Part shown: positions 55,756-63,998 of the stretch, one piece after another
Layout: each line of letters opens with the position of its first letter
Numbering within the stretch: position 1 is the stretch's first letter
From: Lacticaseibacillus casei DSM 20011 = JCM 1134 = ATCC 393
GTDB taxonomy: Bacteria > Bacillota > Bacilli > Lactobacillales > Lactobacillaceae
NCBI RefSeq assembly: GCF_000829055.1
Contig: NZ_AP012544.1
Location: forward strand, 868,001 to 932,000
Length of the DNA stretch: 64,000 bases
Direction: 5' to 3'
Notes under the pieces: generated by a model
Databases searched by the model: none
Told to the model about the DNA's origin: nothing
What the model saw: only the letters and a program-made list of their open reading frames with translations
Translations under genes and position numbers: made by a program

Positions 55756-57561
55756 TTATTTTAAGTAATCCTCGCTCAACTGCATAAACTGTTGCGCATC
55801 CTTGGCGGCTAGGTCGATGCCTTGCTGCCAAAATGCCGGTTGCGTCAGATCAACACCGAGATGCTTTTTGGCCAGTTCCTCTGTCGGCATGTTGGCCGTG
55901 TCCCGCAGCAGTGCGATGTAATCATCTTCAAAGTTTGCGGTTTGTTGCGCCTTGGCGTAAATGCCGCTAGAGAACAGGTAGCCAAACGTATACGGGAAGT
56001 TGTAGAACGGCGGATTGTCAAAATAGAAGTGTAGTTTGTCCGCCCAGTACATTGGGTCAAATGAACTCAAACCGCCAGCATAGGCTTTTTGCTGGGCCTC
56101 GGTCATCAGTTCCTTTAGGCGCGGCACGCTGACAATGCCGTGTTCCCGTTCTTGATAGAAGCTGTCTTCAAACAGGAAGCGGGCGTGGATGTTCAACAGC
56201 ATGGCTATTGGATTGGTCATTTTGGCATCAAGTAGGTTAAGCTTTTCTGCGGGATCGCTGGCGGCTTTGACAGTCGCATCGGCCACGATTAATTCAGCAA
56301 ACGTCGAAGCAGTTTCGGCAACGTTCATGGCATAATCTTGACGCAGAACCGGCATGTCTTTCAAAATATCACTGTGGAAGGCGTGGCCTAGTTCGTGGGC
56401 GATGGTTGAAACGCCAGATGCCGAGCCGTCAAAAGTCATGAAAATTCGGCTTTCTTTAACATCCGGCACACTGGTCATATAGCCACCGGCGCGTTTGCCT
56501 GGCCGATCTTCGGCTTCAATCCAGCCGTTTTCGAAGGCGTGTTTGGCGAAAGCGGACATTTTTGGTGAGAACTTGGCAAAATTGCTGACAATGAATTCGG
56601 CTGCTTCGTCAAAGGTGTATGTTTTTGGCTTAAAATCGCCAACGATAACCGGCGCCCACTGATCATACCAAGTCATGGTTGGCTGGCCGGCTAGTTGGGC
56701 CTTGCGGGTGAGGTAGGCGGCAAATGGTGCCTTATTCGCGCTGATGGTGTGCCACATTTGATCCAATGTGGCCCGTTGCATGCGGTTGTATTGAAGCGGT
56801 TTGTAAAGATAATCCGGATAATGATGCAAGCGGTAATCAGTTAACCGAAATCCGGCAATATGATTGAGCGTTTCAGCAAATAAACTAGCATGATCATCCC
56901 AGACGTGTTCCCAAACGTTGAAAACATCCCGACGCACTTTAGAATCAGGCGCGCCTTCAAACTTGTTCTGCGTCTGGCCGGCACTCAGTTCGGTTGTTTT
57001 CCCGTTTTCAACAACCGGAAACTTAAGACTGCCGCTTAAAGTGGTGTAATGGTCACTCCAGCCGGTGTACCCATCAACTGCTAGGTCATTGATCATGGTT
57101 TCAGTTTGGTCATCAAGCAGGTCCTTGGCTTGGTCACGCATTTCAGCGAGCCCGAAGCGACTTTCCGCTAAAGTACCGGTTGCCGTCAGTTGATCGAACG
57201 CGGCTTGTGGCATGGCAGCTAGTTTTTTAGCCAGCGGATTATTAATGTTTTGAAAACGCGTCTCAAGCGTGGTGAGCCGACCTTGCAATGGGCCGGTTTT
57301 TAAATTGGCCGTATCGGCGCTGGCAATCATTTCAACAAAGCTACCAGTGGTGCCTAGGCCTTTGCTAATATCTTCAAACAGTTGCCAAAAAGTTTTGAAA
57401 TCGGTAAACTCAGGAGCGTCATCGCTAGGCGACCAAGCAGCCACCTGGGTTTCCAGTTGCGGCAGTTCGTCGGCTACCTGTTGGATTCGGGCGGCAAGTT
57501 GTAGTGAGTCGATGCCACCGGGGAAGATTGAATCGAGATTCCAGTTAATCGGGTAAGACAT
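55756..57561 (-). CDS. pepF: oligoendopeptidase F family (M3 zinc peptidase)
   Basis: 601 residues, the usual length for PepF. The zinc motif HELGH (in TIAHELGHAFHS) and the downstream Glu region NVAETASTFAELIVADA are intact. It is a cytosolic enzyme that cleaves peptides of about 7-17 residues, completing protein use from oligopeptide uptake. Single minus-strand gene with a GGAAGTG-type ribosome binding site. Confidence 0.95.
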   Translation of the reverse strand: MSYPINWNLDSIFPGGIDSLQLAARIQQVADELPQLETQVAAWSPSDDAPEFTDFKTFWQLFEDISKGLGTTGSFVEMIASADTANLKTGPLQGRLTTLETRFQNINNPLAKKLAAMPQAAFDQLTATGTLAESRFGLAEMRDQAKDLLDDQTETMINDLAVDGYTGWSDHYTTLSGSLKFPVVENGKTTELSAGQTQNKFEGAPDSKVRRDVFNVWEHVWDDHASLFAETLNHIAGFRLTDYRLHHYPDYLYKPLQYNRMQRATLDQMWHTISANKAPFAAYLTRKAQLAGQPTMTWYDQWAPVIVGDFKPKTYTFDEAAEFIVSNFAKFSPKMSAFAKHAFENGWIEAEDRPGKRAGGYMTSVPDVKESRIFMTFDGSASGVSTIAHELGHAFHSDILKDMPVLRQDYAMNVAETASTFAELIVADATVKAASDPAEKLNLLDAKMTNPIAMLLNIHARFLFEDSFYQEREHGIVSVPRLKELMTEAQQKAYAGGLSSFDPMYWADKLHFYFDNPPFYNFPYTFGYLFSSGIYAKAQQTANFEDDYIALLRDTANMPTEELAKKHLGVDLTQPAFWQQGIDLAAKDAQQFMQLSEDYLK

Positions 57562-57634
57562 ATCAGCACTTCCTTTCGAAATACGTTCATTATACAGTAG
57601 ATGAGAAAATTATGAGTGAAAGTGGGTCAAATTT

Positions 57635-58126
57635 GTGCATTCTTTTAAACGTCATTGGGGACTTTGGTTGACGGCTATTCTTTTATTTATTTTATTTGTG
57701 AGTTCTAGCATGACGTACAAAGAACAGACAACCGTGCCGCTCATGGAACGGCTGTTGCAAAGTGAACCGTTTAAACCATTTTTGAGCACGATTCATTTTG
57801 ATTATGCCGGTGAAACGCAATCGGTAGCAAAGGTAGGCTACTTTAAATTTGTCGAGTTCTTTATTCGCAAAGGCGCGCACGTCACGATCTTTTTCCTTTT
57901 GGGGCTAGGCTTAACCCAAGGAACATTTATGTATCAAAAGAATCGGTGGCTTCACTGGCCACTGGTAACGTTGAGCTGTACCGGGATTGCCGCGTTTGAT
58001 GAATTCCACCAGATGTTGACAGGCGGCCGGACGCCGTTATTTCAGGATGTGATGCTGGATACGGCTGCAGCAGCCATTGCCGTGACGGTGATGTGGGGAT
58101 GGCTGTGGTGGCGGAAGCGACGTTGA
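57635..58126 (+). CDS. VanZ-family membrane protein
   Basis: 163 residues. Four membrane helices with the VanZ layout: FFIRKGAHVTIFFLLGLGL (conserved K-x-x-H) and the acidic AAFDEFHQMLTGGRTPLFQD motif near the third helix. VanZ relatives affect teicoplanin or lipoglycopeptide sensitivity, and their biochemistry is unclear. The GTG start follows an AAAGTGGG site. It lies alone before yebC. Confidence 0.85.
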   Translation: MHSFKRHWGLWLTAILLFILFVSSSMTYKEQTTVPLMERLLQSEPFKPFLSTIHFDYAGETQSVAKVGYFKFVEFFIRKGAHVTIFFLLGLGLTQGTFMYQKNRWLHWPLVTLSCTGIAAFDEFHQMLTGGRTPLFQDVMLDTAAAAIAVTVMWGWLWWRKRR

Positions 58127-58151
58127 ATAACGGTTCATTCTTTGCTATAAT
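58123..58151 (+). promoter_or_regulatory. yebC promoter
   Basis: TTGAAT (58123-58128), 17-bp spacer, TATAAT (58146-58151) with a TGC extension just before the -10 box. Confidence 0.8.
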
Positions 58152-58196
58152 TTTAACGATCCGTATGCATCTATACTTATGAAAAGAGGGTTTATC

Positions 58197-58928
58197 ATGT
58201 CAGGACATTCCAAATGGCATAACATCCAAGGCCGTAAGAACGCTCAGGATGCTAAGCGTGGTAAGATTTTCCAGAAATTATCACGTGAATTATACATGGC
58301 AGCAAAGCAAGGTGGTCCTGACCCCAGTGGTAACCCATCCCTCCGTTTGGTCATGGACAAAGCCAAAGCTGCCAACATGCCTAAAGACAACATCAAACGG
58401 GCGTTAGATAAAGCGAGCGATCGCGATGCAGCTAATTATGATGAAGTGACTTATGAAGGCTATGGTCCGGGTGGCGTTGCGATTTTAGTTGAAGCGTTGA
58501 CCGATAACCGCAACCGGACGTCCAGTTCTGTGCGGGTTGCAATTACCCGTCATGGTGGCAATATGGCGGCAGCTGGTGCGGTTTCTTATATGTTCGATCG
58601 CAAAGGCTATCTGGTTATTTCCCGCGAAGATTTTGACGTTGACGAAGACCAGATGCTGGAAGATGCGCTTGAAGCCGGTGCTGAAGACATGCAGACGTCG
58701 GATGAAGCCTATGAAATTTATACCGACCCTAAAGAATTCGCCCAGGTTCGCGATGCGTTAGAAGAAAAAGGTTATAAATTCGTTCAAAATGAATTAACCA
58801 TGGTGCCGCAAAATCTGACACCGATTCCCAAGGACAAAGTTGAACAGTTCCAGGCGATGATTGACCAACTGGAAGACGATGACGATGTTCAGGAAGTTTA
58901 CACAGCCGGCGACTGGCCAGACGACTAA
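58197..58928 (+). CDS. yebC: YebC/TACO1-family protein
   Basis: 243 residues. N-terminal [20 protein letters not shown] is the family hallmark. Acidic C-terminus ([12 protein letters not shown]). YebC has been treated as a transcription regulator and more recently linked to translation of hard sequences such as polyproline. ATG 58197 follows AAAAGAGGG at 6 bases. An upstream in-frame ATG lies before that site. It is often next to the comG operon in lactobacilli, as here. Confidence 0.95.
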   Translation: MSGHSKWHNIQGRKNAQDAKRGKIFQKLSRELYMAAKQGGPDPSGNPSLRLVMDKAKAANMPKDNIKRALDKASDRDAANYDEVTYEGYGPGGVAILVEALTDNRNRTSSSVRVAITRHGGNMAAAGAVSYMFDRKGYLVISREDFDVDEDQMLEDALEAGAEDMQTSDEAYEIYTDPKEFAQVRDALEEKGYKFVQNELTMVPQNLTPIPKDKVEQFQAMIDQLEDDDDVQEVYTAGDWPDD

Positions 58929-58950
58929 ATAATTTATTAGAACATGTTTG

Positions 58951-58980
58951 AAAAGGCAATGCAGATGCGTTGTCTTTTTT
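58951..58980 (+). terminator. rho-independent terminator after yebC
   Basis: AAAAGGCAATGC pairs with GCGTTGTCTTTT using two G-T pairs around an AGAT loop, then T run. Confidence 0.85.
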
Positions 58981-59005
58981 ATTTTGCCCAAAAATCGGCA
59001 GCAAA

Positions 59006-59031
59006 AGGAGTTTCCCTGTGAATTGCGAACT
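59006..59031 (+). promoter_or_regulatory. candidate competence (sigma-H/ComX-type) promoter of comG
   Basis: AGGAGTTT (59006-59013), an 11-bp spacer, and GCGAACT (59025-59031) lie 24 bp before comGA. They match the general form of Bacillus SigH promoters (AGGA-rich -35, GAAT-like -10). No ordinary TTGACA/TATAAT pair is seen here. Late competence genes in some lactobacilli are known to depend on SigH, which supports the reading. Inference. Confidence 0.55.
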
Positions 59032-59054
59032 CTTTTAGTGTAGGGGGGAAAGGC

Positions 59055-59924
59055 ATGCAATCAGTGAATGAATTGTTGACGGGTGCATTGGCAAAAGGCG
59101 CCAGTGATATCTATTATTTGCCGAGTGCAGAGGGGTATCTTGTTCGACTTCGACTACCTACAGGACTGATGACCCTGGCAAGGCGGGAGACGCGCATAGG
59201 GCAACAGGAGATTAATTATCTGAAGTTCATGGCGGGGATGAACGTGGCAGAACATCGGCGCGTTCAATTGGGTGCGTTCTATCAAGAAGCGCCGTCTGTC
59301 TTTCTGCGACTGAGTTCGGTAGCGGACTATCGCGGCCGTGAATCGTTGGTCGTGCGGTTAATCAACGGCATTCCAGATGCGGACGGCGCCCGACAACTTT
59401 TGGATCGGTTGATGAGCATTTTGTTGCAACGACGCGGGATGTTGACGCTGGCCGGGCCAACCGGATCAGGTAAAACAACGCTACTTTATCAATTAGCTAC
59501 GCGGTTGGCGGAGTCGCGAATGGTGTTGTCGATAGAAGATCCCGTTGAAATCAATCAACCTCAATTTCTTCAGCTTCAGGTGAATCCGGAAGCAGAAATG
59601 AGTTACCCACAGTTGCTGAAGGCAGCTTTGCGTCACCGTCCCGATGTCTTATTGATCGGAGAAATTCGTGATCGGCAAACCGCGCAAAGTGCCTGTGAAG
59701 CAGCCATTAGCGGTCATATTGTGTTGGCAACGGTTCATGCACGCTCGGCTGGGGACACGCCATTGCGCTTGACGAGTTTCGGCCTATCTGAAGAATTGGT
59801 TGCTGCCGCGTTGACTGCCAGTGCGGCAATTACGTTGCGCTATCGTCCGGTTATTCATCCGGTGGCAGAACTGGTTGTTTTTGAACGCTCGTCGCAAAGC
59901 CAAGCACAAGAGGTGGTTTCATGA
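59055..59924 (+). CDS. comGA: competence ATPase ComGA (type II/IV secretion-like)
   Basis: 289 residues, the short GspE/PilB-like form typical of lactobacilli. Walker A GPTGSGKTTLLYQLATRL, Asp box LSIEDPVEINQPQFLQLQVN, Walker B VLLIGEIRDRQTAQ and His box ISGHIVLATVHARSAGDTP are intact. It powers assembly of the competence pseudopilus at the membrane. ATG follows GGGGGGAAAGG. It overlaps comGB by 4 bases. Confidence 0.95.
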   Translation: MQSVNELLTGALAKGASDIYYLPSAEGYLVRLRLPTGLMTLARRETRIGQQEINYLKFMAGMNVAEHRRVQLGAFYQEAPSVFLRLSSVADYRGRESLVVRLINGIPDADGARQLLDRLMSILLQRRGMLTLAGPTGSGKTTLLYQLATRLAESRMVLSIEDPVEINQPQFLQLQVNPEAEMSYPQLLKAALRHRPDVLLIGEIRDRQTAQSACEAAISGHIVLATVHARSAGDTPLRLTSFGLSEELVAAALTASAAITLRYRPVIHPVAELVVFERSSQSQAQEVVS

Positions 59925-60877
59925 AGGTGCCGTTAATTGCCCAAGAGTATTTTTGTCGCCAGAGTGCTGCGTTAATCACAGCTGGGTTTAGTTTGCCAGA
60001 TGTTTTTGCTTACCTGCGCGTCAGTTCGCCAAAATACTGGATTGTTTGGGAACGGATTGAAGCGGAACTGGCTAACGGAATTGCCTTTTCAGAAGCGGTC
60101 GCGCACCAAGAGCTGGCACTTATCCTTTTTCAACAGTTACAGTTGGCACAGATTCACGGTGATTTGGCTAAGGCGCTAACAGTAGCAGGCGACTATCTTA
60201 GCTTACGCGTGCGCAATCGGCAGAAAATGACGCAATTACTTGTTTATCCATGTCTGTTATTGGCCATGTTGATGGTTTTACAGGTTGTCGTTGTGTTTGG
60301 CGTACTGCCGGCCTTGTCTTTGCCGAGATCAGAATTAGTCGCGGTTCAGTTAGGCGGTCTTGCTGTGCTGATCGGACTTGGTGTGGTGATTTATTTGGTC
60401 TGGCGCCGCTTAACGCCACTTAAGCGACTCTTGGTTCTACAAAAAGTGCCGGGGATGCGGCAGGTTCTGCGAATGTATTATCAGTTTCAATTTACTGCCG
60501 GAGCGGCTCAATTTTTGTTGGCGGGGGCTGATATTTCCGATTTTTGTCGGCATTTAGCAACTTTGGAAGGACCACTTGGAAAATTAGGTAGTCGGATTCA
60601 GGCGAAAGTTCAACGAGGGCAAGAATTAACCGAGGCACTTCAGGAACCTTTTGTCCCAGATGAAGTGGCGCGTTTATTAACGATGGGACAGTCACGGCAT
60701 CTGGTGGCGGAAGGCCTCAAGCTATTCGGAGAGCAACTATTTTTTAATTTGCAGCGCCAATTGGAGAAATTAGTTAATTTGATCCAACCGCTTTTGTTTT
60801 TGTTAATCGGCGGCGAGATTTTACTGGTTTATTTGCAGATCTTATTGCCACTCTACCAATCATTAGGAGGTGTTTGA
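59921..60877 (+). CDS. comGB: competence membrane platform protein ComGB
   Basis: 318 residues with two GspF/PilC-type domains. Each has a soluble helical part followed by membrane helices (LLVYPCLLLAMLMVLQVVVV near residue 110; LIQPLLFLLIGGEILLVYLQ near the end). It anchors the pseudopilus assembly. It overlaps comGA (ATGA) and ends 2 bases before comGC. Confidence 0.93.
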   Translation: MKVPLIAQEYFCRQSAALITAGFSLPDVFAYLRVSSPKYWIVWERIEAELANGIAFSEAVAHQELALILFQQLQLAQIHGDLAKALTVAGDYLSLRVRNRQKMTQLLVYPCLLLAMLMVLQVVVVFGVLPALSLPRSELVAVQLGGLAVLIGLGVVIYLVWRRLTPLKRLLVLQKVPGMRQVLRMYYQFQFTAGAAQFLLAGADISDFCRHLATLEGPLGKLGSRIQAKVQRGQELTEALQEPFVPDEVARLLTMGQSRHLVAEGLKLFGEQLFFNLQRQLEKLVNLIQPLLFLLIGGEILLVYLQILLPLYQSLGGV

Positions 60878-60879
60878 AC

Positions 60880-61200
60880 ATGCGACGGAAAAAGTTACGG
60901 GCGTTCACGCTCATCGAAGTCGTAGCAGCTTTAGGTGTGATTATTTTGTTAACGTTGGCCTTGGTTCTGACGATTCAAGGACAGATGAAACGCGTCGATA
61001 CGCAAAATTTGAAGGCCACGGTTGCGACCGTCAATACTCAGTTGGAAATGACTTACAACGAGCCTGATCAAGGTGGCGTTGATTTTAGCTCCCCTGATCA
61101 ATTGGTCAAAAAAGACGTGATTTCGCAGAGCCAGGCCGATGCACTTAAAAAAGGCGGTTATAAACTAACATCCGGTTCACCGCCAAAATTCGCTAAATGA
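60880..61200 (+). CDS. comGC: major pseudopilin ComGC
   Basis: 106 residues. N-terminal prepilin signal RRKKLRAFTLIEVVAALGVI. The residue before the cleavage site is Ala instead of the usual Gly, and the +5 Glu is present. The major subunit of the DNA-uptake pseudopilus, processed by ComC. ATG 60880 follows AGGAGG at 9 bases; the in-frame TTG 60874 is inside that spacing. Overlaps comGD by 4 bases. Confidence 0.92.
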   Translation: MRRKKLRAFTLIEVVAALGVIILLTLALVLTIQGQMKRVDTQNLKATVATVNTQLEMTYNEPDQGGVDFSSPDQLVKKDVISQSQADALKKGGYKLTSGSPPKFAK

Positions 61201-61622
61201 AACGTTTAAGTGGATTTACCATGATCGAGATCGTTGCGGTGATGTTTATTTTGACGGCATTAGCTTTGGTAGCGGTGCCGGTTGGACGAGGGGCCCTGAC
61301 GCATCGGCAGGAGCGGGAGTTCATGGAAAGGGTCGTTGAGGAGTGGGAAATGCTGAAGATGAAGGCAAGGAGTAATCACGTGGACGGTAATCTTCACGTT
61401 GAAGGCTCTGAAAGGCGAGTCAAGTTTACAACAATAAACGGTACAATTAAGATTCTTCAGTTTCCGCCTTCTTTGGAATTTGATGGCGCTGCGACGTTGG
61501 TTTGTAATCACAGAGGGAAAATTAAGCAAGGAGGTTCGTTAAATTTTAAGCACAAGGGCAAACTTAGCTGGTTAGTAAGTTTTCAACTGGGATGGGGGCG
61601 AGCCGTATTCACCAAAAAATGA
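61197..61622 (+). CDS. comGD: minor pseudopilin ComGD
   Basis: 141 residues with a prepilin motif KRLSGFTMIEIVAVMFIL (Gly/Phe cleavage, Glu at +5). The rest is short beta-rich sequence with basic residues. It overlaps comGC and comGE (ATGA at 61619-61622). Probable minor pilin that primes pseudopilus assembly. Confidence 0.88.
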   Translation: MKRLSGFTMIEIVAVMFILTALALVAVPVGRGALTHRQEREFMERVVEEWEMLKMKARSNHVDGNLHVEGSERRVKFTTINGTIKILQFPPSLEFDGAATLVCNHRGKIKQGGSLNFKHKGKLSWLVSFQLGWGRAVFTKK

Positions 61623-61852
61623 GCGGAGTTTTACTAGTCGAACATCTAGCTGCATTGGGAGTGGTTTTAATCGCGGTTAGCTGGCTAACGCTACTACTGC
61701 GGACGTATCAAAAGCTTGTCATTCCAACTCGTCAGGAAACAACGGCCTATTATGCGGCTCGGATTGCGTTGGTTCGACTGCCATCACCAGGCGGGAAAAC
61801 GGAAGTTAAGGTGGGTCCCGATGTTTGGCAAGTTGAGGTGCACGCCAAGTAG
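61619..61852 (+). CDS. comGE: minor pseudopilin ComGE
   Basis: 77 residues. N-terminus SGVLLVEHLAALGVVLIAV resembles a prepilin helix but without a clear Gly-Phe site; Glu is present in LLVEHL. ATG 61619 overlaps the comGD stop. Short and poorly conserved as usual for ComGE. The name rests on position in the operon. Confidence 0.75.
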   Translation: MSGVLLVEHLAALGVVLIAVSWLTLLLRTYQKLVIPTRQETTAYYAARIALVRLPSPGGKTEVKVGPDVWQVEVHAK

Positions 61853-62254
61853 GTCATTGTTCATGCTGACAATAAAAACAAGACTTTCTCATTTACGCCT
61901 TGAAGCTTTTAGTTTGATTGAGGTCGTTGTCGGATTGGGGTTGATGATGGTGATCCTGTTGCTTTGGCAACCACTCTTAACTGGCATTCAACGGTTTATT
62001 CATCAAGATCAATACTTGATTCACGCTTTACGAGCAGAACAGGATCTACAAGCGGACATACGCTCTCATAAAATGAAAGACGTAAAAGTGAAAGAAAGCA
62101 GCGTGTTACTCCAAGGACAAAGTGGTGCCGAAACCAAGACATATACCTTCGAATTTTATGCTAAACGTGGAAACGAAGGCATGATTCGTACTAGATCCAA
62201 TTTTGATGGTCACGTGCCCTTATTTATGCAGATTAAATCCGCAAAGTTTCAAGC

Positions 62255-63515
62255 GCGCGTTTTAAAATCAAGTTAGCCACTTTTATTACAAATTTGGGAC
62301 AATAAAAAACATCAAGAACAGATATCCTGTATCATTGAAGTTCCAACACAAACAATGAAAGAGGTATTGTCCTGATGCATGAACAGGATATCACACGTCG
62401 TCAACCAGGTCATCATTTGTCTCAAATGGAACGCGGTAGAATTGCAGAACTTTACGCCACCGGCACCTCCAAACGCGAAATTGCTGCCAAAATTGGCGTC
62501 TGCCATCAAACCATCAATAATGAGATTGACCGAGGGACTGTCAAGCAGGCTAAGCGCATTAATGGCAAACTAATCTATCATACGGAATATAGTCCTGAAG
62601 CTGCTCAGACGCGCTATGAGACCGCACGTCTGAATTGTCATAGGCCGGATAAATTCGCCGCTACAAGCCACTTCCTGGCCTGGTACGTTAATCAGGCCAA
62701 GACTGAACACTGGTCGCCTGATGCAGCCGTTGGCGCCGCACGGCGAGCCAAGCTATTCACCCCTGAGGAGATGGTGTGCACAACCACTTTATATCGCTAC
62801 ATCGATGATCAACGCTTAGAAATTCGGAACATCGATCTCGTGGAGAAGGCAAATCGGCGGACCAAGCAACACAAGAGCACTAAGCATAAGCGCCTAGCCG
62901 GCCGCAGTATTGAGGAGCGTCCTAAGGCTGTCGAACGCCGCAAGCAGTTCGGACATTGGGAGATGGATACCGTTGTCGGGAAACGCAATGGCCGTGAGAG
63001 CGTCATCCTTAGCCTGATTGAGCGGAAGACTCGTTGCCAACTTCTCCGACTGATCGACGGCCGAGACTCGGACTCTGTGGAGTTTGCGTTACGAGAAATC
63101 AAGCTTGAGTGGGGTGACTGTCTGCGCACGATTACCGCAGACAATGGCCCGGAGTTCTCGACTCTGGATAAGGCCTTTGAGGACACAGATACAGACATCT
63201 TCTACGCGCATTCATACACCTCATGCGATCGCGGCTCCAACGAGGCCCACAATCGCATGATTAGACGTGACTACCCAAAAGGCGAGTCGCTGGATGATGT
63301 TAGTCCCAGCCAGGTGCTGGCTACCCAAGACCGTCTTAACGGGCTTCCCCGGAGAAAGCTAGACTACCGTGGCCCCCAGGAGTGTTTTGAGACCGAAGTG
63401 CGCCGGACTCGGCGTTCAGCACAACACGTAAGCTAAACAATGAACAACTCATAAGATAACAGGCTGTTCTTGGGAGTGTCTCAAAACCCCGGCTAACTTG
63501 TTCTTGCAATTTGGG
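62255..63515 (+). mobile_element. IS30-family insertion sequence in comGF (copy 2, complete)
   Basis: About 1261 bp. Its ends share inverted segments: AAGTTAGCC, then TTGGGACA or TTGAGACA, then AAGAACAG (right end read on the other strand). It is flanked by the 14-bp direct repeat GCAAAGTTTCAAGC (62241-62254 and 63516-63529). It carries one transposase gene in the same direction as comG. IS30 elements usually duplicate 2-3 bp, so 14 bp is unusual; the exact ends are uncertain by 2-5 bases because the outermost inverted repeats are imperfect. Confidence 0.9.
62375..63436 (+). CDS. IS30-family transposase
   Basis: 353 residues, full length. N-terminal helix-turn-helix (LSQMERGRIAELYATGTSKR and IAAKIGVCHQTINNEIDRG), then the DDE core: Asp in HWEMDTVVG, Asp in TADNGPEF, Glu in GSNEAHNRMIR. 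No frameshift, so it may be active. The ATG follows GAAAGAGG. It is diverged from the copy at 3-617. Confidence 0.95.
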   Translation: MHEQDITRRQPGHHLSQMERGRIAELYATGTSKREIAAKIGVCHQTINNEIDRGTVKQAKRINGKLIYHTEYSPEAAQTRYETARLNCHRPDKFAATSHFLAWYVNQAKTEHWSPDAAVGAARRAKLFTPEEMVCTTTLYRYIDDQRLEIRNIDLVEKANRRTKQHKSTKHKRLAGRSIEERPKAVERRKQFGHWEMDTVVGKRNGRESVILSLIERKTRCQLLRLIDGRDSDSVEFALREIKLEWGDCLRTITADNGPEFSTLDKAFEDTDTDIFYAHSYTSCDRGSNEAHNRMIRRDYPKGESLDDVSPSQVLATQDRLNGLPRRKLDYRGPQECFETEVRRTRRSAQHVS

Positions 63516-63604
63516 GCAAAGTTTCAAGCTGCTCCACAGGGCTTTATATATAGCTTACGATTAAAGTCAGCTCAACCATTTGAAGGTGGGGTGTTTTTGG
63601 AGCC

Positions 63605-63919
63605 ATGAAGCTACGTGGAAGCGTGTTTGTCAATATGTTGATCTTATTTACTGTTTTTCTAACTCTGACTGTTGGCCTGTTCGAACAATTCAAACTATGG
63701 CAACAGCGGTATCAAGTAATCGCAAAAGTCGAAAAAGCTCAATTTGAAGCGGCGTATTCTCGTTGGAGGCAACAAGGCAAAATCACGAGTCAGGCGACGG
63801 AAGAAGCACCAGCCACTCAAACTATGCCATCGAGTGACACCACCGAATCAAATTCATCAACAAACGAAACAGCACAACCTTCAGAAATCAAGGCTTCCAA
63901 AGCAGAGATGCTTGAATAA
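63605..63919 (+). CDS. comGG: minor pseudopilin-like ComGG
   Basis: 104 residues. One N-terminal membrane helix (FVNMLILFTVFLTLTVGLF) without a recognisable prepilin cleavage site, then a short charged helix (EKAQFEAAYSRWRQQGKIT) and a Ser/Thr/Glu-rich tail of about 40 residues. The name rests on position at the end of comGA-GF, since this member is always poorly conserved. Start ATG 63605 overlaps the original comGF stop. It is now separated from its operon promoter by an IS and may be poorly expressed. Confidence 0.75.
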   Translation: MKLRGSVFVNMLILFTVFLTLTVGLFEQFKLWQQRYQVIAKVEKAQFEAAYSRWRQQGKITSQATEEAPATQTMPSSDTTESNSSTNETAQPSEIKASKAEMLE

Positions 63920-63952
63920 GTTTTTGCCAATCAGTACACTAAAAGACAAGGC

Positions 63953-63998
63953 GTCAACTAAGGGTCACGGGAAATTTCCTGTAGGGACACGCGTTGAC
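63953..63998. other. nested palindrome at the window end
   Basis: GTCAAC (63953-63958) and GTTGAC (63993-63998) enclose a 10-bp palindrome GGAAATTTCC (63970-63979) and partly matching GGGTCAC and GGGACAC words. It follows comGG by 34 bases. It may be a terminator, operator or the start of another structured repeat; the window ends here. Confidence 0.35.

Larger units (their letters stand above)
61863..63608 (+). pseudogene. comGF: minor pseudopilin ComGF, split by an IS30-type element
   Basis: The 5' part (61863-62254) starts with the prepilin-like segment LEAFSLIEVVVGLGLMMVIL and reads to KSAKFQA. The 3' part (63530-63608) continues APQGFIYSLRLKSAQPFEGG and ends FLEP. Removing the IS and one copy of the 14-bp repeat GCAAAGTTTCAAGC rejoins them in frame (KFQA-APQGF), about 157 residues in all, and the restored stop overlaps comGG (ATGA). 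The interrupted gene reads on into IS sequence and stops at 62276. Without ComGF the pseudopilus may not assemble. Confidence 0.93.
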
